Shown piece after piece: positions 16,314-25,469 of a DNA stretch of 64,000 nucleotides. Every line of letters begins with the position of its first letter. Within the stretch, counting starts at the first letter, position 1. The stretch comes from Akkermansia muciniphila (GTDB lineage Bacteria; Verrucomicrobiota; Verrucomicrobiia; Limisphaerales; BJHT01). Where the stretch lies: positions 1 to 64,000 of the forward strand of contig CAMAUZ010000026.1 of NCBI GenBank assembly GCA_945861535.1, given 5' to 3'. The translations under genes were made by a program, and so were the position numbers. The notes beneath the pieces were generated by a model that was not told the origin of the DNA, made no database searches, and worked only from the letters and a program-made list of their open reading frames with translations.

Positions 16314-16943
16314 CTAGGGCACGCGTTTGACCGCGGGGTCGCTCCAGGGGCTTTTGACTTTCTTGGGGCCGAGGGCGCGGACGCGGCCCCATAGTTTGGA
16401 GCCGCTGAGCTGGCCGGTGAGGGTGGTCTTGGAGCCGCTGGGGAGGTCGCCGGGCCGCCAACTGGTGGGGGTGGGCGGGTCGTCGCTGATTTGCAGTTCG
16501 TAGCCACGGCTGCGGTCCACCGGGTCCCATTGCGCGTCAACTTCGCCCTCGTTGTCGCCGGCGGTGAGGGTGAAGTTCTGCGGGGCGTCGAGGGTGGTGG
16601 TGGGAGTCTTGGGAGCGCGGGTGTTCAGGCCGGTGCTCTGGATTTTGGCGGGCACACCGCCGGATTTTTCGTCCACGTAGCCGGCCAGGGAGTTCATCGC
16701 GGCATCCGCGGCATCCTCGGCGGTGCCGAGGCTGGTGGTGGCGGCCTTGGCGGATTGCTGGGCGGTTTGCTGGAGGTTGTAGGCCGCTTCCAGTTCGTCG
16801 GCCTTGGCACCAATGGCGACGAGCGAGGGGTTGGGGGTGGGGAAGTCGGCATTGCCGGTCAGCTTGGTGACGACTTGCCGCATGAATTGGACTTTGGCGG
16901 GGACGGTGAGGCTTCGGAGGTCGAGTTTGATTTTATTGGCCAT
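16314..16943 (-). CDS. fibronectin type III-like small protein
   Basis: A 209-residue protein of a type found repeatedly in Verrucomicrobiota. The N-terminal helical part (MANKIKLDLRSLTVPAKV, then a Gln/Ala-rich helix ELEAAYNLQQTAQQSAKA) is followed by a beta-sandwich resembling fibronectin type III (VDAQWDPVDRSRGYELQISDDP ... WGRVRALGPKKVKSPWSDP). It has no signal peptide. The ATG at 16943 follows AAAGGAACC, a reasonable ribosome-binding site. The same frame stays open upstream to 17255 through a 21-bp minisatellite that would code for a Pro/Asn-rich heptapeptide repeat, so a longer form cannot be excluded. Function unknown. Confidence 0.7.
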   Translation of the reverse strand: MANKIKLDLRSLTVPAKVQFMRQVVTKLTGNADFPTPNPSLVAIGAKADELEAAYNLQQTAQQSAKAATTSLGTAEDAADAAMNSLAGYVDEKSGGVPAKIQSTGLNTRAPKTPTTTLDAPQNFTLTAGDNEGEVDAQWDPVDRSRGYELQISDDPPTPTSWRPGDLPSGSKTTLTGQLSGSKLWGRVRALGPKKVKSPWSDPAVKRVP

Positions 16944-17036
16944 GGTTCCTTTCCAGCTTTTGCTTGGGTTGGATATTGTCGCTTTTATGATCTTGGGAGG
17001 CGGGGCTGTCAAGTCTCGGGCAGGTGACACTTTGGC

Positions 17037-17288
17037 GACGTGGGGGACCGGCTTGCGGCGGAGCGAAACCCGGTTGTTTTGCGGCACGACAGGCTTGCCG
17101 TGGGGCCGGACAGGGTTGTTGCGGCGTAGAGCAGGGTTGTCGTGGTATGGGACAGGGTTGTTTTGCGGGCGGACAGGCTGGTCTTGTCCGGGGACATGCT
17201 TGCGCTGTGGCACGACAGACGAGTTTTGGCACGGGACAGGCCTGTTCGGTGGCAAAACAGACTTGTTTTATCGCAAAGCAGGTCATTT
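17037..17288. repeat. 21-bp minisatellite, about 12 units
   Basis: Twelve successive 21-base units (17037, 17058, 17079 and so on to 17288) share the pattern gtggtatgggacagggttgtt with substitutions but constant length. The length is a multiple of three, so each of the open frames gives a heptapeptide repeat. On the minus strand this is an N-x-P-V-type repeat in frame with the downstream fibronectin-like gene. There are no unique spacers, so it is not CRISPR. Confidence 0.85.
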
Positions 17289-17640
17289 CTGGGCCGCGGA
17301 AGGGCAAGTTTGGCGGTGGGATTCCATGGATAGTGCCTTATCTGCCAACGAATTGCGACGGTCGGGCGGGAAATCGGTCGGGCGGAGAGGGATTCGGCGG
17401 TCAGGCGTTGGCGGTCGAGGCTCCGACAACGCCATTATAGGTCAGGAAGGCTGGGAATGAATCTCTCCCCGTTCGTGCCTCACGGGGCGAGGGAGACGGA
17501 CGCGCGGCAGCGCGTCCCTGACCTGTCCCCGTCCGCACGCGTGGGGATCGCAACGATGTCGGTTGCACGCGGGCGCGTTGGGACCGGGGAAAGGTTACGG
17601 ACGCGCGGCAGCGCGTCTCTACCGGGATAAGGAATAGCTA
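17289..17640. other. intergenic gap with GC-rich dispersed repeat pair
   Basis: No gene is visible. Two direct copies of acggacgcgcggcagcgcgt occur at about 17498-17517 and 17594-17613. Each is a near-palindrome and resembles the dispersed GC-rich repeats elsewhere in the window. Confidence 0.5.
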
Positions 17641-20600
17641 TCACGGTTTCTCGACGGCGTTGAAGTAGCCTTGGATGGCGTCGCGGTATTCGGCGGGGAG
17701 GGTGCGGGTGTCGCGGCCGCTGAGTTTTTGGACTTTGCGGGCGTTGGGGTCTTTGCCGCGGCCGTCGCCGTTGACGCTTTTGTTGGCGCGGTCGCTGAGG
17801 GCGCTGTTCATGCCTTCGCCGGGTTGCTGGCCCATTTGCATCATCTGCTGGAGGGCGCTCATGCCGCTGCTGGGCTTTTGGTTTTTCTGCTGGGACTGGA
17901 GGACGGTTTTGATGGCGTCGTCGATGAGGTTGAGGGCGTCGGTCTCGGCGGCTTGCGTGGGTTCGTCGGTGAGCGGGGTGGCGAGTTTGTATTCGGCTTC
18001 GTCCATGGCCTGGCCGGCTTGTTTGAGGCGTTCTTTGACTTTGGCGAAGACGCGTTCTTTCCCGAGGTCGCCGACTTCTTTTTTCAACGCGCCTTCGCGG
18101 GTGCCGAGTTCGGTGGCGTCTTTCGCGTAGGTGGGGCGGGTGGCTTTGTCGGCTTCGAGGAGGCGGGTGTGTTCGTTGATGTTTTCCTGGTCCTGGCGGA
18201 CGCGGATGAGGGCGAGGAGTTTTTCGAGGTCGCGCTTTTCCATCTTTTGCGGTTCGCCGCTTTCGCCGGATTCTTCCTCGGCTTCTTTTTCGCCGGCCTC
18301 GAGTTCGTCGGCCCAGGCGAGGATACGTTTGGCCCAGTTCTGCGCCTGCTGGCGGGCCTGGGCGGAGATGTTTTCGCGGATGAGTTCGGAGACTTGCGCG
18401 AGTTCGTCCACGACCTTGGTCTGTTTCATTTCCTGCGAAACTTTGCCGTGGCTGGCGAGGTCGGTGCGCTGGTGGAAGCGGGTGATTTCCTCGTGGATTT
18501 TGGCGGTGTCTTTGCTGGCGCGTTCCTGGTCGCCGGCGAGGCCGGAGAGTTTGGCGCGGGTCGGGGCGGGGAGTTCCTCGCGGCGGAGGCCGATGGTTTC
18601 GGCGAGGGTTTTCTGGAGGGTGAGATCGACGCTCTGCTCGGTCTCGCCGACTTTGCGGAGGCGTTTGGAAAGGGTGAGGGCCTGCATCTTGTCGAGGTCG
18701 TTGGACATTTTGCGCTGGAGTTCCTGGAGGGCTTTGAGGGCTTGCTCTTCTTTCTCGACGGCCTTGGCGACTTCGGTGGGGCGCTTGGTGGGATTCTGCT
18801 GGGCGGACTTGAGGGATTCGGTGGCTTCGCCCATTTCCTGTTTGGCCACGTTCTGCATCTGTTCGAGGCTTTGCGCCCAGTCCTTCAGCATTTTGGTGGG
18901 GAGCGATTTGTTGCGGAGGCCGTCTTTGAGCGTGCGGAGGCCGTCCTCGGAAATGCGTTCGAGGCTGCGGGCGTTTTCCTTTTGTTCGTCGGATTGTTCG
19001 CCAAGTTTTTTGGCGGTGTCGGGGGTGGCTTGTTTGTCGGGCTTCTGGTCCTGCACGCGCTTGGTTTCGCCGGTGAGATTTTCCTGTTTGCGGGTGAGTT
19101 CCTCGATGGCGACGCGGAGTTTTTCGAGCTGCTCCTGAATCATGCGGGCGTGCTCTTCGCGGCTGAGAATGAGGAGGCGATGGACGCTGGATTCGGCGGG
19201 GGCGCGGTCGGGAAAATAATCGGTGGCGAGGCCGCGGACGCTGACAACGGTGCCGGCGGGGATGCCGAGGAAGCTGGGGGAGAACTCGAAGACGCCGGCG
19301 AGTTTGCGTTCGGTGTGGGCGCCGGGTTTGACCTTTTTCGATCGGTTGATGTCGTCGCCGCCGGCTTTCTGCGGATTGGTGAATTCGTAGCGGAGGCCGA
19401 GTTCTTTCACGCCGTAGTCGTCGGTGGCGGCGAGGCGGAGGGGGACGATTTCGTCTTCGAGGATGGCGGTTTCGCGGGGCTGGTCGGGGAGTTCGATGAG
19501 CGGCGCGGCGTCGCGCTGGGGCTGGAGGAGGAGGGCGAGCGCGGGCTGGGGACGGAGGCCGAGTTCATCCTGCCAGGTGAAGTGGAGCGTGGGCGCGCCG
19601 GTGGGCGTGAGCGTGGGGGAGACGAAGCTGGCGGCGGTGACGGCGAGGGGCTGGGACTGGGGCTGGGCGTCGCGGAGTTCAGCGCTGGCGAGATTGCGCG
19701 TGGTCTGGCCGCGGAAGGTGACGCGGGTGCCTTCGAGATAGCTGAGGCGGCCTTGTTGGATGGGTTGGTCGAGGACGGGGTAATGGAGGTAGGCGGGGAG
19801 TTCGAGGCTGGCGGTGAATTGTTTGAGCGCGGGGCGATGGGTGGGTTCGATGGCGATCTGGCGCGTGGCGTCGCCGGCGCGGAGGGAGAGGGTGCCGGGC
19901 TGGGTTTGGCCGGGGATTTTGAAGAGGGCGTGGCCGGATTTGACGGGGGCGTCGATGGCGGGCTGGCGGGCGAACTGGGAGGTGGCGGTGGCGGGTTTCC
20001 AGAAGGAGCGCGGGGTGACGCCGCAGTTGATTTCAAAGGGTTCGCCGTGCGGGACGACGAGGCGGGCGGGGAGGTCGGAGAGTTGGACGAAGGTGTAGCG
20101 CGTGATGGAGGCGCCGGGGAGGAACCAGCGTTTCAGGGCGTTGAGACTGGCGTCGGGGAAGAGGACGAAGGGAATGGCAACGAGCGTGAGCAGGCCGAGC
20201 GCGGTCACGGCGATGAGACGCGGACGGCGGGCGGCGACGGCAGCGGAGAAGTCCATGGGCGCGGCTTCGCGGGCGACTTGCGCGATGGCGGCCTGGCAGA
20301 GGGCAGGGGAGACATTGGCGGGACGGCGGGATTCGTCAGCGAGTTCGACGACGCCGAGCAAACGGTCGCCGAGGCGGCGATGGTGGCGTTGGATGATTTC
20401 AGCGAGGGCCTTGGTGTCGCGGCGTTGCAATGCCCAGAGGCGGAACCAGCCGAGTCCGAAATAGCCCGCGGCCCCGAGCGCGGCGAGCGAGGAGAGCGTG
20501 CGCAGCCAGACGGGCGTGTCCCAGAGCCGGTCGGAAAGGAAGAGGAAGGTGAAGGAGAGCAGCAAGCCGCAGAGCGTGCCGCCGATGGCGACGGTGGTGT

Positions 20601-20691
20601 CCATGCGCCAGAGGCGCTGTTCCATGGCGGCGAATTGTTGCCGGAGCGTTTCAGGGAGCTGGCCGAGCGGTGCTGGGGTGGGCGGTGTCAC
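17641..20691 (-). CDS. DUF4175-like membrane/coiled-coil protein
   Basis: A 1016-residue protein. Two N-terminal transmembrane helices (about residues 33-55 and 62-85) and a third near 165-185 are followed by a large periplasmic beta-rich region. There the sequence YLHYPVLDQPIQQGRLSYLEGTRV recalls DUF4175 proteins. From about residue 520 a long charged coiled-coil rich in Glu, Lys and Gln runs to residue 960. The end is basic (DARKVQKLSGRDTRTLPAEYRDAIQGYFNAVEK), a known ending for DUF4175 proteins of Planctomycetota and Verrucomicrobiota. These usually belong to MoxR-AAA/DUF58/VWA clusters of the cell envelope; here the expected partners are absent apart from the prenyltransferase-fold gene further downstream. 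Function unknown. Confidence 0.75.
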   Translation of the reverse strand: MTPPTPAPLGQLPETLRQQFAAMEQRLWRMDTTVAIGGTLCGLLLSFTFLFLSDRLWDTPVWLRTLSSLAALGAAGYFGLGWFRLWALQRRDTKALAEIIQRHHRRLGDRLLGVVELADESRRPANVSPALCQAAIAQVAREAAPMDFSAAVAARRPRLIAVTALGLLTLVAIPFVLFPDASLNALKRWFLPGASITRYTFVQLSDLPARLVVPHGEPFEINCGVTPRSFWKPATATSQFARQPAIDAPVKSGHALFKIPGQTQPGTLSLRAGDATRQIAIEPTHRPALKQFTASLELPAYLHYPVLDQPIQQGRLSYLEGTRVTFRGQTTRNLASAELRDAQPQSQPLAVTAASFVSPTLTPTGAPTLHFTWQDELGLRPQPALALLLQPQRDAAPLIELPDQPRETAILEDEIVPLRLAATDDYGVKELGLRYEFTNPQKAGGDDINRSKKVKPGAHTERKLAGVFEFSPSFLGIPAGTVVSVRGLATDYFPDRAPAESSVHRLLILSREEHARMIQEQLEKLRVAIEELTRKQENLTGETKRVQDQKPDKQATPDTAKKLGEQSDEQKENARSLERISEDGLRTLKDGLRNKSLPTKMLKDWAQSLEQMQNVAKQEMGEATESLKSAQQNPTKRPTEVAKAVEKEEQALKALQELQRKMSNDLDKMQALTLSKRLRKVGETEQSVDLTLQKTLAETIGLRREELPAPTRAKLSGLAGDQERASKDTAKIHEEITRFHQRTDLASHGKVSQEMKQTKVVDELAQVSELIRENISAQARQQAQNWAKRILAWADELEAGEKEAEEESGESGEPQKMEKRDLEKLLALIRVRQDQENINEHTRLLEADKATRPTYAKDATELGTREGALKKEVGDLGKERVFAKVKERLKQAGQAMDEAEYKLATPLTDEPTQAAETDALNLIDDAIKTVLQSQQKNQKPSSGMSALQQMMQMGQQPGEGMNSALSDRANKSVNGDGRGKDPNARKVQKLSGRDTRTLPAEYRDAIQGYFNAVEKP

Positions 20692-21111
20692 AACAAGTTT
20701 GGCGGTGGTTTTGGTGCCGGGGGCGCGGCGGCGTTTTGTTGGGCGGGAGAATAGTGGCGGCGGGGAGGGGAGGGCAAATAAGATTGTCGGATTTGTGGGG
20801 GAAGTGGACGGGAGGGACTGAACTCGAACTCCGAAGTGGGAGGCACTTGCAAAACCTCGGCTTCACAGGTCCGGCTTTCCATCTTTTACCAGATGCTTGG
20901 GCCGTGGACGAGTGGACGGGATGCAGATGGTAAAAGATGGTGGGTAGAAGATAAACAAGCAGGGGTTTTGCAAGTGGCTCGTGAGAATCGGAACACCACG
21001 GATTGACACGGATCCACCCAGCACGGAGGCCACGGCAATCGAGGGAGCGCACGCCGAAACTCAGCGCGCCAATTATTTCTCGTCACTCTCTGCTGTAATC
21101 CTACCTATGAC
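20692..21111. repeat. intergenic region with nested hairpin
   Basis: There is no gene here. Perfect inverted arms cacttgcaaaacc (20844-20856) and its complement (20964-20976) enclose a second perfect pair ccatcttttacc (20879-20890) and ggtaaaagatgg (20929-20940). The result is a structure of about 133 bases with large bulges. It lies beyond the end of the sialate O-acetylesterase gene and could end or protect its transcript. A fragment of the ccacggattgacacggat dispersed repeat lies at about 20998-21015. Confidence 0.6.
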
Positions 21112-23136
21112 TCATTCGTCGGTGCGGAAGGTAATCGCCGGCAACCCCTCCTTGTTGAACAAATTCACGATCGGATTCCACGCCCAGCCATAGCGGACGT
21201 ACTTAGGTTCGGGCACTTCGGGCGAAGAGATGACCACGGTGTTGCCTTCGATCACCGCGTCGGCCCACGCCCAGTTGCGGTCGAAACCCGCGCAGACGAA
21301 GCCCGTGAGTTTCTTGTCGCCGGGCCGGATCATCAGGCCGCTGCCGACGTTCTTGAAGTAGAGACGGACCTTGTCGCCCTTGGGCAGCTCGACCTGCATC
21401 TCGGTGAACTCCGGGCCGGAATGCACGAGGTTCGTCTCGCCATAGACGAGTTTGCGCGCGACGAGCGAGAGGCGGCGGCCCACCTCTTGTTTGTTGCGCG
21501 GATGGATGTCCTTCGGGTTGCCGATGTCGATGGTCATGGCGAGGCCGGTGTTCGGCACCGTGCGCGCCGTGCGCCACTGCGACTCGCGAATTTCCGCCCA
21601 GCCCGGCTCGATGGGCTTGGTCTGCTCGGCGTTCAGATTGGCGAGCGACACGATGAGAAAGGGGAAGTCACCAACCTCAAACCGCTTCCGCCAGTCCACG
21701 ATGAGCGTGGGTAACAGCCGCCGATATTGCAGCCAAAACGGCCCGTTCGCCTCGCCCTGATACCACAGCGCGCCCTTGATGCCGTAGGGTACCAGCGGCG
21801 CGATCATCCCGTTGTAGAGCGACGAGATGGTCTTGTAATGGCCGACGCGCGGGATGGGAAACGGCGCGGGCAGATCCGCGAACGCCGGGCCGCGCTTCGC
21901 CTTCCAGGTGCCTGCGATGCGGACCTGATTGGTGCCGGGATTCACCGCGGGGCGCAGGATGATGTTGCTCGGCTGCGAACAAAAACCGCCGGGGCCTTTG
22001 GCATTCACAATCGCGGCGGCGAGCAGATTCTTGCCGGGCTTCACGAGCGACGCGTCCACGAGATAGTTGCGGATGCCCGGTGTTCCTTTCGAGCCGAGCA
22101 CCGTGCCGTTGAACCACACCACGTCGGCGTCATTGATCACCGAGAGCACGAGCGACAAATCCTTCCCGCTCCAGTTCGCCGGGATGTCCACCGTGTGGCG
22201 AAAACACACCATGCCATCAAAGTTCTTCAACTCGGCGATGCCCGTTTCCTCCCACGCTTTCGGCACCGCGATGTCGAGCCAGTCGCTTGTGTTGAGATTC
22301 GGATCGGAGGCGTATTTTTTCGCGGCGCTCGGCGGGTCCACCTTCGCGGTCCATTGCTCCACCGCCCGGAAGAACTCGAAGTCCGCGCCGAAGAACGCAT
22401 TGGTCCTGTCGAGTTCATCTAGCCGCTCGCGGAAGTCGTAGGGCATGTCGCGCCGCAGCGCCTCGGCGCTCACCCACGCCTCCGCCGCCGTCGCGCCCGC
22501 GCTGCTGTGAATGAGGCCGATGGGCACGCCCACCTTGGCCTGAATCTCGCGCGCAAAAAAATAACCGACCCCGGTGAAATTCTTCGCGAACTCCGGCGTG
22601 CAAGGTTCCCAGCGCGCGGCGGGCGGCAGCGGTTCCGGCGCGAACGAGGAATAAAAATTCACCGTGAACGAGCGGATGTTCGCGTTGGTGGCGGCTTTCA
22701 CTTCCTCCTCGGCATTCTGTGCGAGGCGCACGGGCCAGTTCATGTTCGACTGCCCGGTGCAGAGCCACACGTCGCCGAAAAGCACGTTGGTCAGCGATTC
22801 TTTCCGCCCGCCGCCCTCGACCACGACCGTGTGCGGCCCGCCCGCCGCGAACGGCCCGACCTTCGCCGCCCAGCGTCCGTCCGCGCCCGCAACGGCCTGC
22901 GCGGCGGGTTTGCCATCGACCTGCACGGTGATTTTGTCGCCGGGTTTGGCCCAGCCCCAGATCGGCGCGGCCAGGTCGCGCTGCATGACCATGTCGCTCG
23001 TGAAGAGCGGATGGAGAAAGGGCAGCGCCCGCGGCTGCACCGGCCACCACGGCTGCGGCCCCGTGGGCTGGGCAAACGCGTGGGGTAAGGCGGTAAACAC
23101 CGCGAGCAGCGCGGTCAGGAGGGCAAGGCGTTGCAT
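21112..23136 (-). CDS. sialate O-acetylesterase family protein
   Basis: A 674-residue secreted SGNH-fold esterase expected to remove O-acetyl groups from sialic acids or other acetylated sugars. The signal peptide MQRLALLTALLAVFTALPHAFA defines the start at 23136; an extension to 23175 adds 13 residues and cannot be excluded. The nucleophile block LCTGQSNM places Ser130. The second conserved block is GIKGALWYQGEANG, followed by DFPFLIVSLANL. A beta-sandwich (FRHTVDIPANWSGKDLSLVL) interrupts the catalytic domain, as in other bacterial members. It shares its strand with other secreted hydrolases, suggesting a polysaccharide-degradation neighbourhood. Confidence 0.92.
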   Translation of the reverse strand: MQRLALLTALLAVFTALPHAFAQPTGPQPWWPVQPRALPFLHPLFTSDMVMQRDLAAPIWGWAKPGDKITVQVDGKPAAQAVAGADGRWAAKVGPFAAGGPHTVVVEGGGRKESLTNVLFGDVWLCTGQSNMNWPVRLAQNAEEEVKAATNANIRSFTVNFYSSFAPEPLPPAARWEPCTPEFAKNFTGVGYFFAREIQAKVGVPIGLIHSSAGATAAEAWVSAEALRRDMPYDFRERLDELDRTNAFFGADFEFFRAVEQWTAKVDPPSAAKKYASDPNLNTSDWLDIAVPKAWEETGIAELKNFDGMVCFRHTVDIPANWSGKDLSLVLSVINDADVVWFNGTVLGSKGTPGIRNYLVDASLVKPGKNLLAAAIVNAKGPGGFCSQPSNIILRPAVNPGTNQVRIAGTWKAKRGPAFADLPAPFPIPRVGHYKTISSLYNGMIAPLVPYGIKGALWYQGEANGPFWLQYRRLLPTLIVDWRKRFEVGDFPFLIVSLANLNAEQTKPIEPGWAEIRESQWRTARTVPNTGLAMTIDIGNPKDIHPRNKQEVGRRLSLVARKLVYGETNLVHSGPEFTEMQVELPKGDKVRLYFKNVGSGLMIRPGDKKLTGFVCAGFDRNWAWADAVIEGNTVVISSPEVPEPKYVRYGWAWNPIVNLFNKEGLPAITFRTDE

Positions 23137-23381
23137 CGAATACAACGAGCGGGTCGCCGGGTGCATGGTGAACATTGCGGGCGAGACTAACGAGAGGCGG
23201 GGACCGGTGGCAAGTTGTGCGCGGCGCGTGTGGGGCAGGCATCTCTGCCTGCCAGTTCACGGGGCATCCCTGCCCCGTGTTCCCGCTTCCGTCGCGCCGC
23301 ACCTCCGCCAAAAAAACGGGCGGCACGGATGCCGCCCGAACTGTCAGGGTGGAAACCTGACCCACATTCCGAAGCAGACTC

Positions 23382-24341
23382 TCACCGTTTCACCGGCACG
23401 GGCGCGGGGGGCGGCGGGAGGAAGTAGAGTGCGCCACGGGCCTTGGTTTTGCGGCGGAAGACTTTGTCGGCACAGGTGGCGTATAGATATTCCATCTCCG
23501 GACCGGCGAAGCCCACGCTGGTCATGGCTTTGTCCGACGGCTTGGGCAGCACGCCGCTCATGCGGCCGGTAGGATCATAGACCTGTACGCCGAGCGAGGT
23601 GGCGACATAGTAACGACCTTGCATGTCCGTGGTCATCCCATCGCCATTGGACGATGGCTTGTACACCGGCGAGCGGCCGTCCTCGGACTTTCCGTTCACA
23701 TCCACCTCGGTGCGCATGGTCATGTAGGGTTCTTTCGCCGAGAGACTCCCATCCTTCTCGATGCGGAAGGCCCAGACATACTGTCCGCGAAAGTCACTCA
23801 CGGCGAGCGTCCCTTGGTCGGGAGACAGCGTGATACCATTCGGCGCCGTGATGCCGACATCGGCGGCCTTTTGCGCACCGGTCTTGGGATCAATAAACGT
23901 CACCTGTTTTTTGCCGGTCTCGGTGATGTAGATGTGACCTTTGAGAGTGACAACAAGGTCATTGGGTTGGATGTCCTCGGCGATGACTGTCTCTTTGCCG
24001 CCCGGCAGTTCAAAGGCGACGAGCCGCTTCTTGCTCCCCTGACAGGCGTAAAGACGGCCGTCGGGTCCGAACTTCAGGCCGCTGGCCGGCTGTTCAACCA
24101 GCGTGGTCATCTGACCATCGGGTGCCACTCGGTAGATGGCGGGCTTGCGCATGTCGGAGAAATAGAAGTTACCCTTGGCATCCGCGCAGGGGCCGTCCAC
24201 GAAGCCGTGGCCCTCGGACACCACCTGCCAGCCTTCGCCCTCGAGCAACAGCATCGAGAGCGGCATGTCCTGCGCAGCGGCTGCATAAGTCAGTCCGACC
24301 CAGCCGAGAAGAGTGAGCGTCCAGTGAGTGAGTGTTTTCAT
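23382..24341 (-). CDS. SMP-30/gluconolactonase family protein
   Basis: A 319-residue secreted six-bladed beta-propeller of the SMP-30/gluconolaconase/LRE family. The signal peptide ends near YAAAAQ. Blade motifs are visible: FVDGPCADAKGNFYFSDMRK, KFGPDGRLYACQGSKKRLVA, TAPNGITLSPDQGTLAVSD and GDGMTTDMQGRYYVATSLG. The acidic and Asn residues of the metal site sit in these loops. It probably hydrolyses a sugar lactone in the periplasm; the substrate cannot be read from sequence. It precedes the two esterases on the same strand. Confidence 0.88.
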   Translation of the reverse strand: MKTLTHWTLTLLGWVGLTYAAAAQDMPLSMLLLEGEGWQVVSEGHGFVDGPCADAKGNFYFSDMRKPAIYRVAPDGQMTTLVEQPASGLKFGPDGRLYACQGSKKRLVAFELPGGKETVIAEDIQPNDLVVTLKGHIYITETGKKQVTFIDPKTGAQKAADVGITAPNGITLSPDQGTLAVSDFRGQYVWAFRIEKDGSLSAKEPYMTMRTEVDVNGKSEDGRSPVYKPSSNGDGMTTDMQGRYYVATSLGVQVYDPTGRMSGVLPKPSDKAMTSVGFAGPEMEYLYATCADKVFRRKTKARGALYFLPPPPAPVPVKR

Positions 24342-24374
24342 AGAGTCTGCGAGTTCAGTTGGAAAAATAACGGC

Positions 24375-25313
24375 TTACTTCGCGTAGTCCCGCCAGAGCC
24401 ATTTCAAGGCGTCAGGGAAAATGCTACCACCATGCTTGCTGTTATGGCCGTAGCCTTCCACGAAGTCAGTTTTGTAATCGTAGCCTTGGAACTTCAGGGC
24501 GGCAGCCATCTGCTGGTTGGCGATCCACCAACTCCCGAACTGGTTGTCCACGTCGCCGCTGGAATCTTCGAGGAAGACCCGCAGCGGCTTGCGCTCCGTC
24601 TTGCGGATCAATGCCGGATAGACATGGCCGCCGCGGATATTGGTGAAGCTGCCGATGGTGCTGAGCACCTTGCGAAACTGATCGGGCCGCTCCCAGCCGA
24701 CCGTGAAGGAACAGATGCCGCCCGAACTGGCACCACAGATGGCGCGCCCGGCGGGGTCAGTAGTCAGCGAGTATTTCTTGCTGACCTCGGGAAGTATCTC
24801 CTCAAGAAGGAACCTAGCGTAACGGTCGCCGAGCGAATCGTACTCATAGCTGCGATTGCTCACGCCCCACGGGTTTTTCGGCGCGGGCGAGGCGGGATTG
24901 TGACCGGGATTGATGAGGATGGCGATGGTCACGGGCATCTCGCCCTTGGCGATCAGGTTGTCGAATACGATCGGCACGCGCCAACTGCCTTTGGGCGCGA
25001 CATAGTCATGGCCGTCTTGGAAGACCATCACGCACGCGGGTCTCTCGGCGCGGTATTGCGCCGGCACATACACCCACCAGTCCCGCACGGTGTTGGTGAA
25101 CACGGTGCTGGTCCAGTTGGTGTATTTCGTGATCGTGCCGACCGGCACGCCCGCCTGCACCTCGTGATAGGGAGTGGCCTTGAATTCATCCGCCGCGTGC
25201 GCCATGCCGCCGGCAGCGAACACGGCGAGTAAGATAGAAGCGGCAGCGCGACTAACGAGGGGATAGCAACCCGCCAGTGGGGTGCGGGAGAAAACTGTGT
25301 TCAGTGAGTTCAT
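24375..25313 (-). CDS. secreted esterase (esterase D/enterochelin-esterase-like), copy 1
   Basis: A 312-residue secreted alpha/beta hydrolase of the esterase D (IroE/Fes-like) family. The signal region ends near GGMAHAA. The catalytic serine is Ser196 in GASSGG, the acid is expected in [10 protein letters not shown], and the histidine is in [10 protein letters not shown] near the C-terminus. It is a clear paralogue of the next gene upstream: both share [32 protein letters not shown] and the same C-terminus. Similar proteins act as feruloyl or acetyl-xylan esterases, so plant or algal polysaccharide de-esterification is plausible. Confidence 0.85.
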   Translation of the reverse strand: MNSLNTVFSRTPLAGCYPLVSRAAASILLAVFAAGGMAHAADEFKATPYHEVQAGVPVGTITKYTNWTSTVFTNTVRDWWVYVPAQYRAERPACVMVFQDGHDYVAPKGSWRVPIVFDNLIAKGEMPVTIAILINPGHNPASPAPKNPWGVSNRSYEYDSLGDRYARFLLEEILPEVSKKYSLTTDPAGRAICGASSGGICSFTVGWERPDQFRKVLSTIGSFTNIRGGHVYPALIRKTERKPLRVFLEDSSGDVDNQFGSWWIANQQMAAALKFQGYDYKTDFVEGYGHNSKHGGSIFPDALKWLWRDYAK

Positions 25314-25469
25314 GTCAGATTTGAGATTTCAGGTTTCAGATTACGGATTTCGGATGTCAAAATGCCCGTCCGGGCCGGCCGGTCGTGATGCGTGATGCGT
25401 GATTCGTGATTCGTCATTGGCCATTGGTTATTCGTGATTGGTCACGGATCACGCATTACGGATCACGCT
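25314..25469. repeat. dispersed repeat cluster between paralogous esterases
   Basis: The gap contains iterated short words. One cluster is gatttgagatttcaggtttc-like (25321-25356). Another, of gtgatgcgtgattcgtgatt words (25387-25424), is partly answered in inverted form by cacggatcacgcattacgga (25443-25462). It could form an imperfect hairpin. Repeats of this low-complexity type are known from Verrucomicrobiota and Planctomycetota genomes. Confidence 0.6.

Noticed and set aside
17037-17288. CRISPR array
   Set aside because: The periodic units abut directly with no unique spacers, and the 21-bp period is below repeat-spacer length.
17671-20754. 1027-residue plus-strand frame opposite the DUF4175-like gene
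   Set aside because: Phe/Gly/Ala/Glu-rich shadow translation with no recognisable family; the minus strand has membrane segments and coiled coil.
20800-20900. Possible tRNA near the hairpin region (sequence like a T-arm followed by CGAACTCC)
   Set aside because: No acceptor-stem pairing or anticodon arm could be built.
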